Of a stretch of DNA of 64,000 nucleotides, positions 29,058 to 39,692 are shown in pieces. Source of the stretch: Pandoraea pnomenusa (GTDB lineage: Bacteria > Pseudomonadota > Gammaproteobacteria > Burkholderiales > Burkholderiaceae); assembly GCF_000767615.3 (NCBI RefSeq), contig NZ_CP009553.3, forward strand, positions 620,001 to 684,000, written 5' to 3'. A program made the translations under genes and the position numbers. How positions within the stretch are numbered: the first letter of the stretch is position 1; each line of letters opens with the position of its first letter. The notes under the pieces are model-generated. The model saw nothing but the letters and a program-made list of their open reading frames with translations. It did no database searches and was not told where the DNA came from.

Positions 29058-30628
29058 CTTCGACGCCCAAGCCCCCCGTCACGCTCGGCATGATCGCCGA
29101 CGCCGCGCAGCGCGCCGCGCTCGCGCAGGCCTGGGACTGGCTGCGCCGCACGGTGCCGGCCGGGGCGAACCTGCACGCGGACAGCCGCCGCGTGATGCCG
29201 GGCGACGTATTCGTCGCGTACGCCGTCAAGGGCGCCGACAGCCGTGGGTTCATTGCCGACGCGGTCGAGCGCGGCGCTGCCGCGGTCGTCTGGCAAAGCG
29301 ACGACTTCACATGGCCGGCGTCGCTTGCGAGTCTCGGGAATGTGCCCCAGTTCGGCGTGCCTCGCCTCGACTGGCTGGCCGGTCCGCTGGCGGCGCTGTG
29401 GTACGGCGAGCCGAGCGTCGGCATGTCGATGCTCGGTGTGACCGGCACGAACGGCAAGACGTCGTGCAGCCAATGGCTCGCGCAACTGCTGTCCAAGGCA
29501 GGCACGCGCAGCGCCGTGATCGGCACGCTCGGCAGCGGCTTTCCGGGCCATCTGACGGTGACCGGTTTCACCACGCCCGACGCCGTGCAACTGCAGCGCA
29601 GCCTGGCCGACCTGCGCGCGCAAGGCGCCGCCGCACTCGCCATGGAAGTGTCGTCGCACGGCCTGTATCAGGGGCGCGTCAACGGCGTGGCGTTCGACAT
29701 TGCCGTATTTACCAATCTGACGCAGGACCACCTCGATTACCACGGCACGATGGCCGAGTACGAGGCAGCCAAGACGCGCCTGTTCGACTGGCCGGGCCTG
29801 AAGGCCGCCGTCGTCAATCGCGACGACGCCATGGGCCAGCGCCTGCTCGCGCGCCTGGCCGGGAAGACGCCGGTCATCGAATACGGCATTCACGGCGACG
29901 CCACGTCGGCACACGGCAACCGCGTGCTGCGCGCCGAGGATATTCGGGCGACGACGTCCGGTACACGCTTCACGCTGCACGTCGACGACCGGAGTCAGCA
30001 GATCACGGTGCCGCTGATCGGCGAGTTCAACGTGAGCAATGCGCTCGCCGTGCTTGGCGCGGCGCTTGCCGGCGGCGTATCGCAGGACGCCGCGATCGCC
30101 GGGCTCGCCGCGCTCGCGCCGGTGTCCGGGCGCATGGAGCAGATCGGGCAGCCGGGGCAACCGCTGGTCGTCGTCGACTATGCGCACACGCCCGACGCGC
30201 TCGACAAGACGCTCGACGCCCTGCGTCCGGTGGCGACGGCGCGCGGCGGCAAGCTGGTTTGCGTGTTCGGCTGCGGCGGCGACCGCGATGCGGGCAAGCG
30301 TCCGCAGATGGGCGCGGTGGCCGAGCGTCTGGCCGACGCGGTGGTGCTCACGAGCGACAACCCGCGGACCGAAGTACCGGCCGAGATCATGGCGCAGATC
30401 GCCGCCGGTCTCGCGAACCCCGACGCCGTGCGTCGGATCGAAGACCGCGCCAGCGCGATCCTGCAGGCTGTTCGCGGCGCGCAGGCGGCCGACGTGGTGC
30501 TCATCGCCGGCAAGGGCCACGAAAGTACACAGGAAATCATGGGCAAGAAGCGGCCGTTCTCCGATCAGGAGCATGCGCGACTGGCACTCGCCGCGCGCGC
30601 GACGACTGTGCGCGGGGGAGGTGAATGA
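29045..30628 (+). CDS. murE: UDP-MurNAc-L-Ala-D-Glu:meso-diaminopimelate ligase
   Basis: MurE adds meso-diaminopimelate to UDP-MurNAc-L-Ala-D-Glu in the cytoplasm, using ATP. The 527-residue product has the three Mur-ligase domains: an N-terminal UDP-binding domain with DSRRVMPGDVFVA, the ATP-binding centre GVTGTNGKTS with MEVSSHGL and TNLTQDHLDYH, and the C-terminal domain with DYAHTPDAL, GCGGDRDAGKRP and the DNPR motif (SDNPRTE) that selects diaminopimelate over lysine. The start overlaps ftsI by 13 bases and the stop overlaps the murF start. Confidence 0.96.
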   Translation: MGTVTSTPKPPVTLGMIADAAQRAALAQAWDWLRRTVPAGANLHADSRRVMPGDVFVAYAVKGADSRGFIADAVERGAAAVVWQSDDFTWPASLASLGNVPQFGVPRLDWLAGPLAALWYGEPSVGMSMLGVTGTNGKTSCSQWLAQLLSKAGTRSAVIGTLGSGFPGHLTVTGFTTPDAVQLQRSLADLRAQGAAALAMEVSSHGLYQGRVNGVAFDIAVFTNLTQDHLDYHGTMAEYEAAKTRLFDWPGLKAAVVNRDDAMGQRLLARLAGKTPVIEYGIHGDATSAHGNRVLRAEDIRATTSGTRFTLHVDDRSQQITVPLIGEFNVSNALAVLGAALAGGVSQDAAIAGLAALAPVSGRMEQIGQPGQPLVVVDYAHTPDALDKTLDALRPVATARGGKLVCVFGCGGDRDAGKRPQMGAVAERLADAVVLTSDNPRTEVPAEIMAQIAAGLANPDAVRRIEDRASAILQAVRGAQAADVVLIAGKGHESTQEIMGKKRPFSDQEHARLALAARATTVRGGGE

Positions 30629-32031
30629 TGCATTGGACGCTGAACGACGCCCGGCAGGCGGTGACCGGTTCGCGCGTGACGGGGGCGCAGACGACCGCCT
30701 TCGCGCGCGTTGTGACCGACAGTCGATCGGTACAGCCGGGCGACTTGTTCGTCGCGATCAAGGGTGAGCGCTTCGACGCACACGACTTCCTGGCCGACGT
30801 GGCGCGCGCCGGCGCGGCCGCCGTGGTTGCCTCGCGCGTGCCCGACGGTTTCGAGACGCCGGCCCTGATCGTGCCGGACACGCGCATCGCGTTGGGCGAG
30901 CTGGCCGCCGCATGGCGCCGCCGCTTCGCGATTCCGGTGGTCGCCGTGACGGGCAGCAACGGCAAGACGACGGTCAAGGAAATGATTTCGGCGATCTTCG
31001 CCGAGGCGGTCGGCGCCGAGTCGCGTCTGGCCACCGCAGGCAACTTCAACAACGACATCGGGCTGCCGCTCACGTTGTTCCGCCTGAAGGACGGCGACCG
31101 ACTGGCCGTGCTCGAGCTTGGGATGAACCACCCGGGCGAGACGGCCTACCTGGCAAGGATTGCGCAACCCACGGTGGCGGTAATCAACAACGCCCAGCGG
31201 GAGCATCAGGAGTTCATGGTGAGCGTCGCGGCCGTCGCGCAGGAGCATTCGGCGGTGCTCGCGGCCCTGGCCGACGACGGTGTGGCCGTGTTTCCCGCCG
31301 AGAGCGAGTTTGCGTCGATGTGGCGCGAGATCGCGGGCAAGCGCCGCGTGCTCGACTTCGCGCTCGACGCCCGAGCCGCCGTCTCGGGGCGCTACGACGT
31401 GGCCACCCGCGTGCTGCGCGTGACGTCGCCCGCGGGCGAGTTCTCGCTCACGTTGCCGCTGCTCGGCGAGCACAACGCGCGCAATGCCCTGGCGGCGATT
31501 GCCTGCGCGTTGGGCGCGCATGTGGACATTGGCTCGATCGTGCGGGCACTCGAAGGCTTCTCGGCCGTCAAAGGGCGGCTGCAGGTGTCGACGCTCTCGA
31601 AGGGGCCGCTCGCCGGTGTCACGCTGATCGACGACACCTATAATGCGAACCCCGATTCGGTCCTCGCCGCCATCGACGTGCTTGCTTCGACGCCTGCGCC
31701 GCGTGTGCTGGTGTTGGGCGACATGGGCGAGGTGGGCGACAACGGTCCGGCGTTTCATCGCGAAGTAGGCGAATACGCGGCGCGGCGCGGCATCGATCGA
31801 TTGCTGGCGATGGGCGAATTGGCGCAGGCCAGCGTGGTGGCGTTCGGCGACGGTGGCCAACATTTTTCGAACGTGGACGATGTGACTCCCCTCGTGGCGG
31901 AACTCAACGCCACGCTGAGTGCGCCGGCCACGGTGCTGGTGAAAGGAAGCCGCTTCATGCGGATGGAGCGCGTGCTGGAGCAGTTGCGCGCTACGAGTGA
32001 AAGCGGGGGCGGCAACGCCCCGGCCAAGTGA
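30625..32031 (+). CDS. murF: UDP-MurNAc-tripeptide:D-alanyl-D-alanine ligase
   Basis: MurF attaches D-Ala-D-Ala to complete the UDP-MurNAc-pentapeptide. The 468-residue protein shows the N-terminal TDSRSVQPGDLFVAIKG, the ATP-binding VTGSNGKTTVKEM, LELGMNHPGE, NNAQREHQEFM, and the C-terminal LIDDTYNANPDS and LGDMGEVGD motifs that are specific for MurF. Two ATG codons stand in tandem at 30625 and 30628, the first overlapping the murE stop. D-Ala-D-Ala would come from the Ddl encoded about 8 kb downstream in the same cluster. Confidence 0.96.
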   Translation: MMHWTLNDARQAVTGSRVTGAQTTAFARVVTDSRSVQPGDLFVAIKGERFDAHDFLADVARAGAAAVVASRVPDGFETPALIVPDTRIALGELAAAWRRRFAIPVVAVTGSNGKTTVKEMISAIFAEAVGAESRLATAGNFNNDIGLPLTLFRLKDGDRLAVLELGMNHPGETAYLARIAQPTVAVINNAQREHQEFMVSVAAVAQEHSAVLAALADDGVAVFPAESEFASMWREIAGKRRVLDFALDARAAVSGRYDVATRVLRVTSPAGEFSLTLPLLGEHNARNALAAIACALGAHVDIGSIVRALEGFSAVKGRLQVSTLSKGPLAGVTLIDDTYNANPDSVLAAIDVLASTPAPRVLVLGDMGEVGDNGPAFHREVGEYAARRGIDRLLAMGELAQASVVAFGDGGQHFSNVDDVTPLVAELNATLSAPATVLVKGSRFMRMERVLEQLRATSESGGGNAPAK

Positions 32032-32046
32032 TAAAGGATTGATGGA

Positions 32047-33216
32047 ATGTTGCTGACGTTGGCGCAATGGCTGCAAGCGGATGCGAGCTATTTGCGCGTG
32101 TTCAACTACCTGACGTTTCGGGCCGTGATGGCAAGCCTCACGGCGCTGGTGATCGGGCTCTCGTTCGGGCCGATGGTCATTCGCAAGCTGACCGAAATGA
32201 AGGTGGGCCAGGCCGTGCGCACCGACGGCCCGCAGACCCATCTGGTGAAGTCGGGTACGCCCACGATGGGCGGCGTGCTGATCCTGATCGGCATTACCGT
32301 CGCCACGCTGCTCTGGGCGGATCTGAGCAACCGTTTCATCTGGATCGTGCTGACCGTGACGTTGGGCTTCGGCATCATCGGCTGGATCGACGACTACCGG
32401 AAGGTGGTCTACAAGGACCCGCGCGGCATGTCGTCGCGCGAAAAGTATTTCTGGCAATCGCTGATCGGTCTGTTCGCCGCCATTTACCTGGCATTTTCGG
32501 TGTCGGAGACGAGCAACCTGAAAGTGTTCGAGCTGTTCATCAGCTGGGTGCGCAACGGCTTTCCGCTCGATCTGCCGCCGAAGGCCGACTTCATCGTGCC
32601 GTTCTTCAAGACGATGAGCTATCCGCTGGGCGTGTTCGGGTTCATTGCGCTCACGTACTTTGTCATCGTCGGCTCGTCCAACGCCGTTAACCTCACCGAC
32701 GGTCTCGACGGCCTGGTCATCATGCCGGTGGTGCTGGTCGGCGCGGCGCTGGGCGTGTTCGCGTACGTGATGGGTAACGTGGTGTATTCGAAGTACCTGC
32801 TGTTCCCACATATCGCCGGCGCGGGCGAGTTGCTCGTGTTCTGCTCGGCCATGTCGGGGGCGGGTCTCGCCTTCCTTTGGTTCAATACCCATCCCGCCCA
32901 GGTGTTCATGGGAGACGTGGGCGCGCTGGCGCTCGGCGGCGCACTCGGCACCGTGGCGGTGATCGTGCGCCAGGAAGTCGTGCTCTTCGTGATGGGCGGC
33001 GTGTTCGTGGCCGAGACGCTCTCCGTGATGTTGCAGGTGACCTGGTTCAAGTACACCAAGCGCCGGTTCGGCGAAGGGCGACGCATCTTCAAGATGGCGC
33101 CGCTGCATCACCACTTCGAACTGTCGGGATGGAAGGAAACGCAGGTGGTGGTCCGGTTCTGGATCATCACGCTGATGCTGGTGCTGATCGGTCTGTCGAC
33201 GCTCAAGCTGCGCTGA
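32047..33216 (+). CDS. mraY: Phospho-N-acetylmuramoyl-pentapeptide-transferase
   Basis: MraY transfers phospho-MurNAc-pentapeptide to undecaprenyl phosphate at the inner membrane, making lipid I. The 389-residue polytopic protein has about ten membrane segments and the family motifs [18 protein letters not shown] (the catalytic aspartate pair), [24 protein letters not shown] and the [13 protein letters not shown] signature. ATG follows AAAGGATTGATGGA, 15 bases after murF. A 132-base gap with a stable hairpin separates it from murD, one of the widest breaks in the cluster. Confidence 0.97.
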   Translation: MLLTLAQWLQADASYLRVFNYLTFRAVMASLTALVIGLSFGPMVIRKLTEMKVGQAVRTDGPQTHLVKSGTPTMGGVLILIGITVATLLWADLSNRFIWIVLTVTLGFGIIGWIDDYRKVVYKDPRGMSSREKYFWQSLIGLFAAIYLAFSVSETSNLKVFELFISWVRNGFPLDLPPKADFIVPFFKTMSYPLGVFGFIALTYFVIVGSSNAVNLTDGLDGLVIMPVVLVGAALGVFAYVMGNVVYSKYLLFPHIAGAGELLVFCSAMSGAGLAFLWFNTHPAQVFMGDVGALALGGALGTVAVIVRQEVVLFVMGGVFVAETLSVMLQVTWFKYTKRRFGEGRRIFKMAPLHHHFELSGWKETQVVVRFWIITLMLVLIGLSTLKLR

Positions 33217-33273
33217 CCGGGCGGCGCACGACCGCGCGTTGTGCGGTGGCAGGACTAAAGGTGGGGCCGCTCG

Positions 33274-33295
33274 CGCCGATAGCGAAATATCGGCG
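33274..33295 (+). other. Hairpin between mraY and murD
   Basis: CGCCGATA and TATCGGCG form a perfect 8-base stem around GCGAAA, a GNRA-like six-base loop. No T run follows, so it is not a classical terminator; processing, stability or pausing within the operon transcript are possible roles. Confidence 0.5.
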
Positions 33296-33348
33296 TCTGG
33301 CAAGCGATGCATTCGTAGGTTGTTTGAATCGATAAGGAAAAGAGCGAC

Positions 33349-34875
33349 GTGTTCGGCGAGAAGTTTGGTGAATCCTGGCAACCGCGTGTCCTGATCCTGG
33401 GTCTGGGAGAGTCCGGCCTGGCGATGGCGCGTTGGTGCGCGCGTTACGGCTGCCGCGTGCGTGCAGCCGATACGCGCTATGCGTCGTCGGAGACACCGTC
33501 GAACGTTGCGACCCTGCGCGCCGACGCGCCGCAGGCCGAATTCGTGGGCGGCAAGTTTGCCGACCAGATCGATGCGTTGCTCGACGACATCGAGCTGATC
33601 GGCATCAGCCCGGGGCTCTCGCCGCTCGCGCCCGACGTGGCCGGGCTGCTGGCCGAAGCCGCGCAGCGCGGCATTCCGGTCTGGGGCGAGATCGAATTCT
33701 TCGCGCAGGCGCTGCGTCACATGCAGGCCACGAGCGGCTATGCGCCGAAGGTGCTCGCCATCACGGGCACCAATGGCAAGACGACCACCACCAGCCTGAC
33801 GGGACTGCTGTGCCGCCGCGCCGGCAAGCGCACGGCGGTGGCGGGCAACATCAGTCCGACGGCGCTCGACCGACTGAGCGAATGCATCGCCGAGGCGACG
33901 CTGCCCGACGTGTGGGTGCTGGAACTCTCGAGCTTCCAGCTCGAGACCGTGTACTCCCTCGCGCCCGATGCGGCGGCGATCCTCAACATTACGCAGGACC
34001 ACCTGGACTGGCACGGCGACATGGACGCCTACGCCAGTGCCAAGGCGCGGATCTTCGGGCCGCAGACCGTGCGCGTGCTCAACCGCGACGACGCCCGCGT
34101 GATCGCGTTCGCGTCGCCCGAGGCCAGTGTCGTGACCTTCGGCACGGGCAAGCCCGACGCCGTGGGCGACTTCGGGCTGGAGATGGAAGGCGGCATGTGG
34201 TGGCTGGTCGAAGGGTATACGCGCGACGACGCGCCGCCCGCGCCGAAGCGCCGCAAGGCCGGCGCCGTCGAGGCGAGCGTCGAAGTGTTCGGCAAGCGCC
34301 TGATGCCCGCCGACGCGCTGCGCATTCGAGGACAGCACAATGCCGCCAACGCGCTGGCGGCGCTCGCACTCGCTCGCGCGATCGATCTCCCCATGGCCAA
34401 GCTGTTGCACGGCCTGCGCGAATATCCGGGCGAGCCGCATCGCGTGCAATTGATCGCGAGCATCAACGAAGTCGAGTACTACGACGACAGCAAGGGCACC
34501 AATGTGGGCGCCACGGTCGCCGCGATCTCCGGACTGCAGAAGACGCTCGTGCTGATCGCCGGCGGCGACGGCAAGGGCCAGGACTTCTCGCCGCTCGCCA
34601 ATCCGGTGGCGCATCACGCACGCGCCGTGCTGCTCATCGGTCGCGACGCCGGGATTCTGCGAGAGGCGCTGACCGACACCGGCGTCGAACTCATCGATGC
34701 GCCGACGCTCGAGGACGCCACGCGCCAGGCCGCGAAGCTGGCCCAGCCCGGTGACGCCGTGCTGCTCTCGCCGGCGTGCGCGAGCCTCGACATGTTCCGC
34801 AACTATGAACATCGCGCACAGGTGTTTCGCGATACCGTGGTTGAACTGGCCGCCGACGCGGGGGTGATGCTATGA
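33349..34875 (+). CDS. murD: UDP-N-acetylmuramoyl-L-alanine:D-glutamate ligase
   Basis: MurD adds D-glutamate to UDP-MurNAc-L-Ala. The 508-residue protein shows a Rossmann-like N-terminus with [15 protein letters not shown], the ATP-binding [34 protein letters not shown], and the C-terminal [13 protein letters not shown] and [12 protein letters not shown] motifs. It starts with GTG at 33349 behind AAGGAAAAGAG. It is longer than E. coli MurD (about 438 residues); extra length includes a basic insert [14 protein letters not shown] near residue 300. The stop overlaps the ftsW start by ATGA. Confidence 0.95.
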   Translation: MFGEKFGESWQPRVLILGLGESGLAMARWCARYGCRVRAADTRYASSETPSNVATLRADAPQAEFVGGKFADQIDALLDDIELIGISPGLSPLAPDVAGLLAEAAQRGIPVWGEIEFFAQALRHMQATSGYAPKVLAITGTNGKTTTTSLTGLLCRRAGKRTAVAGNISPTALDRLSECIAEATLPDVWVLELSSFQLETVYSLAPDAAAILNITQDHLDWHGDMDAYASAKARIFGPQTVRVLNRDDARVIAFASPEASVVTFGTGKPDAVGDFGLEMEGGMWWLVEGYTRDDAPPAPKRRKAGAVEASVEVFGKRLMPADALRIRGQHNAANALAALALARAIDLPMAKLLHGLREYPGEPHRVQLIASINEVEYYDDSKGTNVGATVAAISGLQKTLVLIAGGDGKGQDFSPLANPVAHHARAVLLIGRDAGILREALTDTGVELIDAPTLEDATRQAAKLAQPGDAVLLSPACASLDMFRNYEHRAQVFRDTVVELAADAGVML

Positions 34876-36140
34876 ACCGTATCAAGTCGTTCTTCAGCAA
34901 GAAGCGTCAGGCGGGGTTCGCGGGGGCCGGCACGGCGAGCGCGCCCGGTGCCGCGACGCAGGCCGCCAGTCGTACGCTCGGCAGCATCAAGCCCACCCGC
35001 TCGCGCATGCTCGAATACGATCACGCGCTCGTGTGGGTGGTGATCTCGCTGCTGTCGCTGGGCCTAGTGATGGTGTACTCGGCGTCGGTCGCGTTGCCCG
35101 ACTCGCCGAAATACAGCGGCTACTCGACGTACCACTTCCTCGCGCGCCACATCATCTCGCTGACGATGGGACTGATCGCGGCCATGATCACGCTCCGGAT
35201 TCCGGTCAAGACGCTCGACAAGCTCGCGCCCAAGCTGTTCCTGCTGGCGCTGGTGTTGCTGGTGATCGTGCTGATCCCGCACGTGGGCAAGGGCGTGAAC
35301 GGCTCGAAGCGCTGGATTCCGTTCGGCGTGCTCAACCTGCAGCCGTCGGAAATCATGAAGCTCGCCGTCACGCTGTACGCCGCGAACTACACGGTGCGCA
35401 AGCAGGAGTTCATGCAGAGCTTCGGCAAGGGCTTCTTGCCGATGGGCATTGCCGTCGTGTTCGTCGGCATGCTGCTGCTGCTCGAGCCGGACATGGGGGC
35501 ATTCATGGTGGTCGCCGCCATCGCCATGGGCATTCTGTTTCTCGGCGGCGTGAACGGACGCCTGTTCGGCGGCCTGGCGCTCACTGCCGTGGGCACGTTC
35601 GCCATGCTGATCTGGCTCTCGCCGTGGCGCCGCGAGCGGATTTTCGCGTACCTCGACCCATGGCGCGAAGACTACGCGCTCGGCAAGGCCTATCAGCTCA
35701 CGCACTCGCTCATCGCGTTCGGGCGCGGTGAGTGGACCGGTGTCGGGCTCGGCGGCAGCATCGAGAAGTTGCACTACCTGCCCGAAGCGCACACCGACTT
35801 CATCCTCGCCGTGATCGGCGAGGAATTCGGCTTTGTCGGCGTGGTCGTCGTCATCCTGATGTTCTATTGGCTGGTGCGCCGTGCCTTCGAGATCGGACGT
35901 CAGGCGCTGGCGCTCGAGCGCACGTTCGCGGGGCTGCTCGCCAAGGGCGTGGGTGTCTGGCTGGCCGCGCAAACCTTCATCAACATGGGCGTGAACCTGG
36001 GTCTGTTGCCGACCAAGGGGCTTACGCTGCCGCTGGTGAGCTACGGCGGCTCGGGCATTCTGCTCAACTGCGTGGCCGTGGCGATCCTGCTGCGGGTGGA
36101 TTACGAAAACCGAGTGCTGATGCGGGGAGGCAAAGTATGA
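34872..36140 (+). CDS. ftsW: Peptidoglycan glycosyltransferase FtsW
   Basis: FtsW is the SEDS-family polymerase that assembles lipid II into glycan strands at the septum, paired with FtsI. The 422-residue product begins with an unusually long basic and Ala/Gly/Ser-rich cytoplasmic tail (about 50 residues) before the first of about ten membrane segments. Conserved SEDS parts are [41 protein letters not shown] (with the catalytic aspartate), [17 protein letters not shown] and [14 protein letters not shown] overlaps on both sides tie it to murD and murG. Confidence 0.95.
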   Translation: MNRIKSFFSKKRQAGFAGAGTASAPGAATQAASRTLGSIKPTRSRMLEYDHALVWVVISLLSLGLVMVYSASVALPDSPKYSGYSTYHFLARHIISLTMGLIAAMITLRIPVKTLDKLAPKLFLLALVLLVIVLIPHVGKGVNGSKRWIPFGVLNLQPSEIMKLAVTLYAANYTVRKQEFMQSFGKGFLPMGIAVVFVGMLLLLEPDMGAFMVVAAIAMGILFLGGVNGRLFGGLALTAVGTFAMLIWLSPWRRERIFAYLDPWREDYALGKAYQLTHSLIAFGRGEWTGVGLGGSIEKLHYLPEAHTDFILAVIGEEFGFVGVVVVILMFYWLVRRAFEIGRQALALERTFAGLLAKGVGVWLAAQTFINMGVNLGLLPTKGLTLPLVSYGGSGILLNCVAVAILLRVDYENRVLMRGGKV

Positions 36141-37240
36141 CCGAGCGCGCTACCGCGATGCCGGCACCGCAGACGAAGACACGCACGCTGCTGGTCATGG
36201 CCGGCGGCACGGGCGGTCACGTCTTCCCGGGGCTCGCGGTCGCCAACTTCCTGCGCGTGCAGGGGTGGCGCGTGGTGTGGCTCGGCAATCCGTCGGGCAT
36301 GGAAGCGACGCTCGTGCCGAAATACGACATCCCGATGGAATTCGTGAAATTCGGCGGGCTGCGCGGCAAGGGCCTGATGACCAAGCTGCTGCTGCCGCTC
36401 AACCTGCTGCGCGCGTTCTGGCAGAGCCTCCGTGCCGTGCGCCGCGTGAAACCGTCCGTCGTGTTGGGCATGGGCGGCTACATCACCTTCCCTGCGGGCA
36501 TGATGGCGTCGCTGCTCGGCCGTCCGCTGGTGCTGCACGAACAGAATTCGGTGGCCGGTCTGGCGAACAAGGTGCTCGCGCGCGTGGCCGACAAGGTGCT
36601 GCTCGCGTTCCCGGACACCATCGCCGGCGGCGAATGGGTCGGCAATCCGATCCGGGCCGATTTCGACGAGATGGCGTCGCCGGCCGAGCGCTACAACGCG
36701 CGCACCGGGCCGCTACGCATTCTCGTGGTCGGCGGCAGCCTCGGGGCCACCGTGCTCAACGAGATCGTGCCCAAGGCGCTGGCGAAGCTGCCGCGCGAAG
36801 ATCGCCCGCAAGTCACGCATCAGGCGGGCGTCAAACATATTCAGACCCTGCAGGCGAATTACGCCGCGGCGGGGGTGACGGTCGAGGCCGTGCCGTTCAT
36901 CGACGACATGGTCGCGGCTTACGCGGCGGCGGATCTGGTGATCTGCCGCGCAGGTGCGATGACGGTGGCCGAAGTGGCCGCGGCCGGGGTGGCGGCGCTG
37001 TTCGTGCCGTTCCCGCACGCGGTCGACGACCACCAGACAACGAATGCGCGTTTCCTCGCCGACAAGGGCGCGGCAACGCTGATCGACCAGCGCGAGCTGT
37101 CGGTCGAGACCCTGGCCGAGTGGCTGCGCCGTCAGACGCGCGCGTCGCTGCTCGCGATGGGAGAGAAAGCCAGGGCGCTCGCCAAGCCGGACGCCACCGA
37201 ACAAGTGGCGCGCGTGTGCGCGGCTCTGGCCAAGGATTGA
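36137..37240 (+). CDS. murG: UDP-GlcNAc:MurNAc-pentapeptide-PP-undecaprenol GlcNAc transferase
   Basis: MurG adds GlcNAc to lipid I to make lipid II at the cytoplasmic face of the membrane. The 367-residue GT28 glycosyltransferase has the glycine-rich loops [14 protein letters not shown] and [34 protein letters not shown], and the C-terminal donor-binding [15 protein letters not shown] and [14 protein letters not shown]. The ATG at 36137 overlaps the ftsW stop, with GGGGAGG upstream. The stop lies one base before the murC start codon. Confidence 0.96.
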   Translation: MTERATAMPAPQTKTRTLLVMAGGTGGHVFPGLAVANFLRVQGWRVVWLGNPSGMEATLVPKYDIPMEFVKFGGLRGKGLMTKLLLPLNLLRAFWQSLRAVRRVKPSVVLGMGGYITFPAGMMASLLGRPLVLHEQNSVAGLANKVLARVADKVLLAFPDTIAGGEWVGNPIRADFDEMASPAERYNARTGPLRILVVGGSLGATVLNEIVPKALAKLPREDRPQVTHQAGVKHIQTLQANYAAAGVTVEAVPFIDDMVAAYAAADLVICRAGAMTVAEVAAAGVAALFVPFPHAVDDHQTTNARFLADKGAATLIDQRELSVETLAEWLRRQTRASLLAMGEKARALAKPDATEQVARVCAALAKD

Positions 37241-37241
37241 A

Positions 37242-38651
37242 ATGAAACACATCGTCAAACACATTCACTTCGTCGGCATTGGCGGCTCGGGCATGAGCGG
37301 CATTGCCGAGGTACTGCTCAACCTGGGTTACCAGGTGAGCGGCTCCGATCTCGGCGACAACGCGGTAACACAGCGTCTCGCGAGCCTCGGTGCGCGCATC
37401 GCCCGCGGCCATGCGGCCGAACATATCGAAGGCGCCGACGCCATCGTCGTGTCCACGGCCATCACGGCCGACAATCCGGAAGTGCTCGCCGGTCGCGCGC
37501 GCCAGATTCCCATCGTGCCGCGCGCGCTGATGCTCGCGGAACTCATGCGCCTGAAGCAGGGCGTGGCCATCGCCGGCACGCACGGCAAGACCACTACCAC
37601 GAGCCTCGTGGCGAGCGTGCTCGCGCAGGGCGGGCTGGATCCGACCTTCGTGATCGGAGGGCGTCTGAACAGCGCCGGGGCCAACGCCAAGCTCGGCACG
37701 GGCGACTTCATCGTGGTCGAGGCCGACGAGTCGGACGCGTCGTTCCTCAACCTGAATCCGGTCATCGAAGTCATCACGAACATCGATGCCGACCACATGG
37801 ACACCTACGGGCACGACTTCGCCCGTCTGAAGCAGTCGTTCGTGGCCTTCACGCAGCGCCTGCCGTTTTACGGCATTGCCGTGCTGTGCGTGGACGACCC
37901 GAACGTGCGCGAGATCCTGCCGTTCGTCTCGAAGCCGATCGTGCGCTACGGCCTGTCGGACGACGCCCAGGTGCGCGCCATCGACGTGCGCGCCGACGCC
38001 GGTCAGATGCGCTTTACCGTGTTGCGCCAGTTCGGCGCGGGCGCCGCGCCGCTGGACATCACCCTCAATCTGCCGGGCGAGCACAACGTGCGAAACGCGC
38101 TCGCGGCCATTGCGATCGCCACCGAACTCGAGGTTCCGGATGCCGCGATTCAACAGGCATTGGCCGAGTTCAACGGCGTGGGACGCCGCTTCCAGCGCTA
38201 CGGCGAGATTGCGCTGCCGAAGGCCAGCGGCGGCGGCACGTTCACGCTCATCGACGATTACGGGCATCACCCGGTGGAGATGGCCGCCGCGCTCGCGGCC
38301 GCGCGCGGCGCGTTCCCCGGGCGTCGCATCGTGCTGGCGTTTCAGCCGCATCGCTACACACGCACGCGCGATTGCTTCGAGGACTTCGTGAAGGTGCTCT
38401 CGGACGCGGACGCCGTGGTGCTCGGCGAAGTGTATTCGGCCGGCGAGGCGCCCATCGTGGCGGCCGACGGCCGTTCGCTCTCCCGCGCGGTGCGCGTGGC
38501 GGGCAAGGTGGAACCGGTTTTCGTGGAAGACGTCGCGCAGTTGCCCGACGCCATTCTGCAAGTCGCCCGGGCGGGCGATGTTGTCATCACCATGGGTGCC
38601 GGCTCCATCGGCGCGGTGCCCGGCAAGTTGCAAGTTCAGCAAGGAGTCTGA
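37242..38651 (+). CDS. murC: UDP-N-acetylmuramate:L-alanine ligase
   Basis: MurC commits UDP-MurNAc to stem-peptide synthesis by adding L-alanine. The 469-residue protein begins with [19 protein letters not shown], then the ATP loop [33 protein letters not shown], and the C-terminal [12 protein letters not shown] and [12 protein letters not shown] motifs that are typical of MurC. AAGGATTG precedes the ATG. ddl follows with only one base between the stop and its GTG. Confidence 0.96.
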   Translation: MKHIVKHIHFVGIGGSGMSGIAEVLLNLGYQVSGSDLGDNAVTQRLASLGARIARGHAAEHIEGADAIVVSTAITADNPEVLAGRARQIPIVPRALMLAELMRLKQGVAIAGTHGKTTTTSLVASVLAQGGLDPTFVIGGRLNSAGANAKLGTGDFIVVEADESDASFLNLNPVIEVITNIDADHMDTYGHDFARLKQSFVAFTQRLPFYGIAVLCVDDPNVREILPFVSKPIVRYGLSDDAQVRAIDVRADAGQMRFTVLRQFGAGAAPLDITLNLPGEHNVRNALAAIAIATELEVPDAAIQQALAEFNGVGRRFQRYGEIALPKASGGGTFTLIDDYGHHPVEMAAALAAARGAFPGRRIVLAFQPHRYTRTRDCFEDFVKVLSDADAVVLGEVYSAGEAPIVAADGRSLSRAVRVAGKVEPVFVEDVAQLPDAILQVARAGDVVITMGAGSIGAVPGKLQVQQGV

Positions 38652-38652
38652 C

Positions 38653-39636
38653 GTGAGTGCATTCGATCCGAAACGTTTCGGCAAGGTTGGCGTCCTGATG
38701 GGCGGGCGCTCTGCCGAGCGTCAGATCTCGCTGATTTCGGGCAAAGGCGTACTCGAGGCGCTGCGCAGCAAGGGCGTGGACGCCCACGGTTTCGATACCG
38801 GCATGAACGATCTGGCGGCGCTGGCCGCGCAGAAGTTCGACCGCGTGTTCATTGCGCTGCATGGGCGCTACGGCGAGGACGGCACACTGCAGGGTGCGCT
38901 CGAGCATCTCGGCATTCCCTACACCGGCAGTGGCGTGCTTGCCTCGGCGCTGGCGATGGACAAGGAAATGACCAAGCGCGTGTGGATCAACGAAGGCCTG
39001 CCCACGCCGCGCTTCAAGATGCTCGACGCCGACAGCGACTTCGACGCCGTGGCGCGCGATCTCGGCCTGCCGCTGATCGTCAAGCCGTCGCGCGAAGGCT
39101 CGACCATCGGCCTCACGAAGGTCACGGAAGCGTCGCAGCTCAAGGCGGCCTACGAGAAGGCTGCCGCGCTCGATCCCGACGTGCTCGCCGAGGAGTTCAT
39201 CGATGGCGACGAGCTGACCGTGCCGGTGTTGGGCGTGGGCACGAAGGGCGCGGCCGCCGCGCGCGCGCTGCCGGTGATCCGCATCGTGGCGCCGGACGCG
39301 AACTACGACTATCAGAACAAGTACTTCAAGGACGACACGCGCTACGAGTGCCCGCCGCCGTTGTCGGTGTCGTTGCAGGAGGAAGTGCAGCGCCTCGTGT
39401 TGCGCGCCTACCTGGTGCTGGGATGCCGGGGCTGGGCGCGAGCCGACGTGATGCTGCGCAAGCGCGACAACAAGCCGTACCTGCTGGAAATCAATACGTC
39501 GCCGGGCATGACCGGTCACTCGCTGGTGCCGATCTCGGCACGTGCGGCGGGCCTGTCGTATGAAGACCTGGTCGTTGAAATCCTGGCAACCGCGACGCTC
39601 GATCTGCATCCGAACGCGCAGTGGAAGCCAGAGTGA
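38653..39636 (+). CDS. ddl: D-alanine--D-alanine ligase
   Basis: Ddl makes the D-Ala-D-Ala dipeptide used by MurF. The 327-residue ATP-grasp enzyme shows [40 protein letters not shown], the ATP-binding [12 protein letters not shown], and the metal-binding [20 protein letters not shown] at 38653 is preceded by AAGGAG within the murC end, and an in-frame extension upstream is shadow. In gammaproteobacteria the copy in this position is DdlB. ftsQ follows after 56 bases. Confidence 0.95.
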   Translation: MSAFDPKRFGKVGVLMGGRSAERQISLISGKGVLEALRSKGVDAHGFDTGMNDLAALAAQKFDRVFIALHGRYGEDGTLQGALEHLGIPYTGSGVLASALAMDKEMTKRVWINEGLPTPRFKMLDADSDFDAVARDLGLPLIVKPSREGSTIGLTKVTEASQLKAAYEKAAALDPDVLAEEFIDGDELTVPVLGVGTKGAAAARALPVIRIVAPDANYDYQNKYFKDDTRYECPPPLSVSLQEEVQRLVLRAYLVLGCRGWARADVMLRKRDNKPYLLEINTSPGMTGHSLVPISARAAGLSYEDLVVEILATATLDLHPNAQWKPE

Positions 39637-39692
39637 ACCGAGTCGAACATTGAACGCGTTGAACAACGCCCTGATACGGAAAGCAAATCGCC

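Noticed and set aside
30565-34812. A 1415-codon open frame antisense to murF, mraY and murD
   Set aside because: Composition is His/Arg-rich with no recognisable domain. The plus strand encodes intact, well-known genes throughout. Long antisense frames arise from GC-rich codon use.
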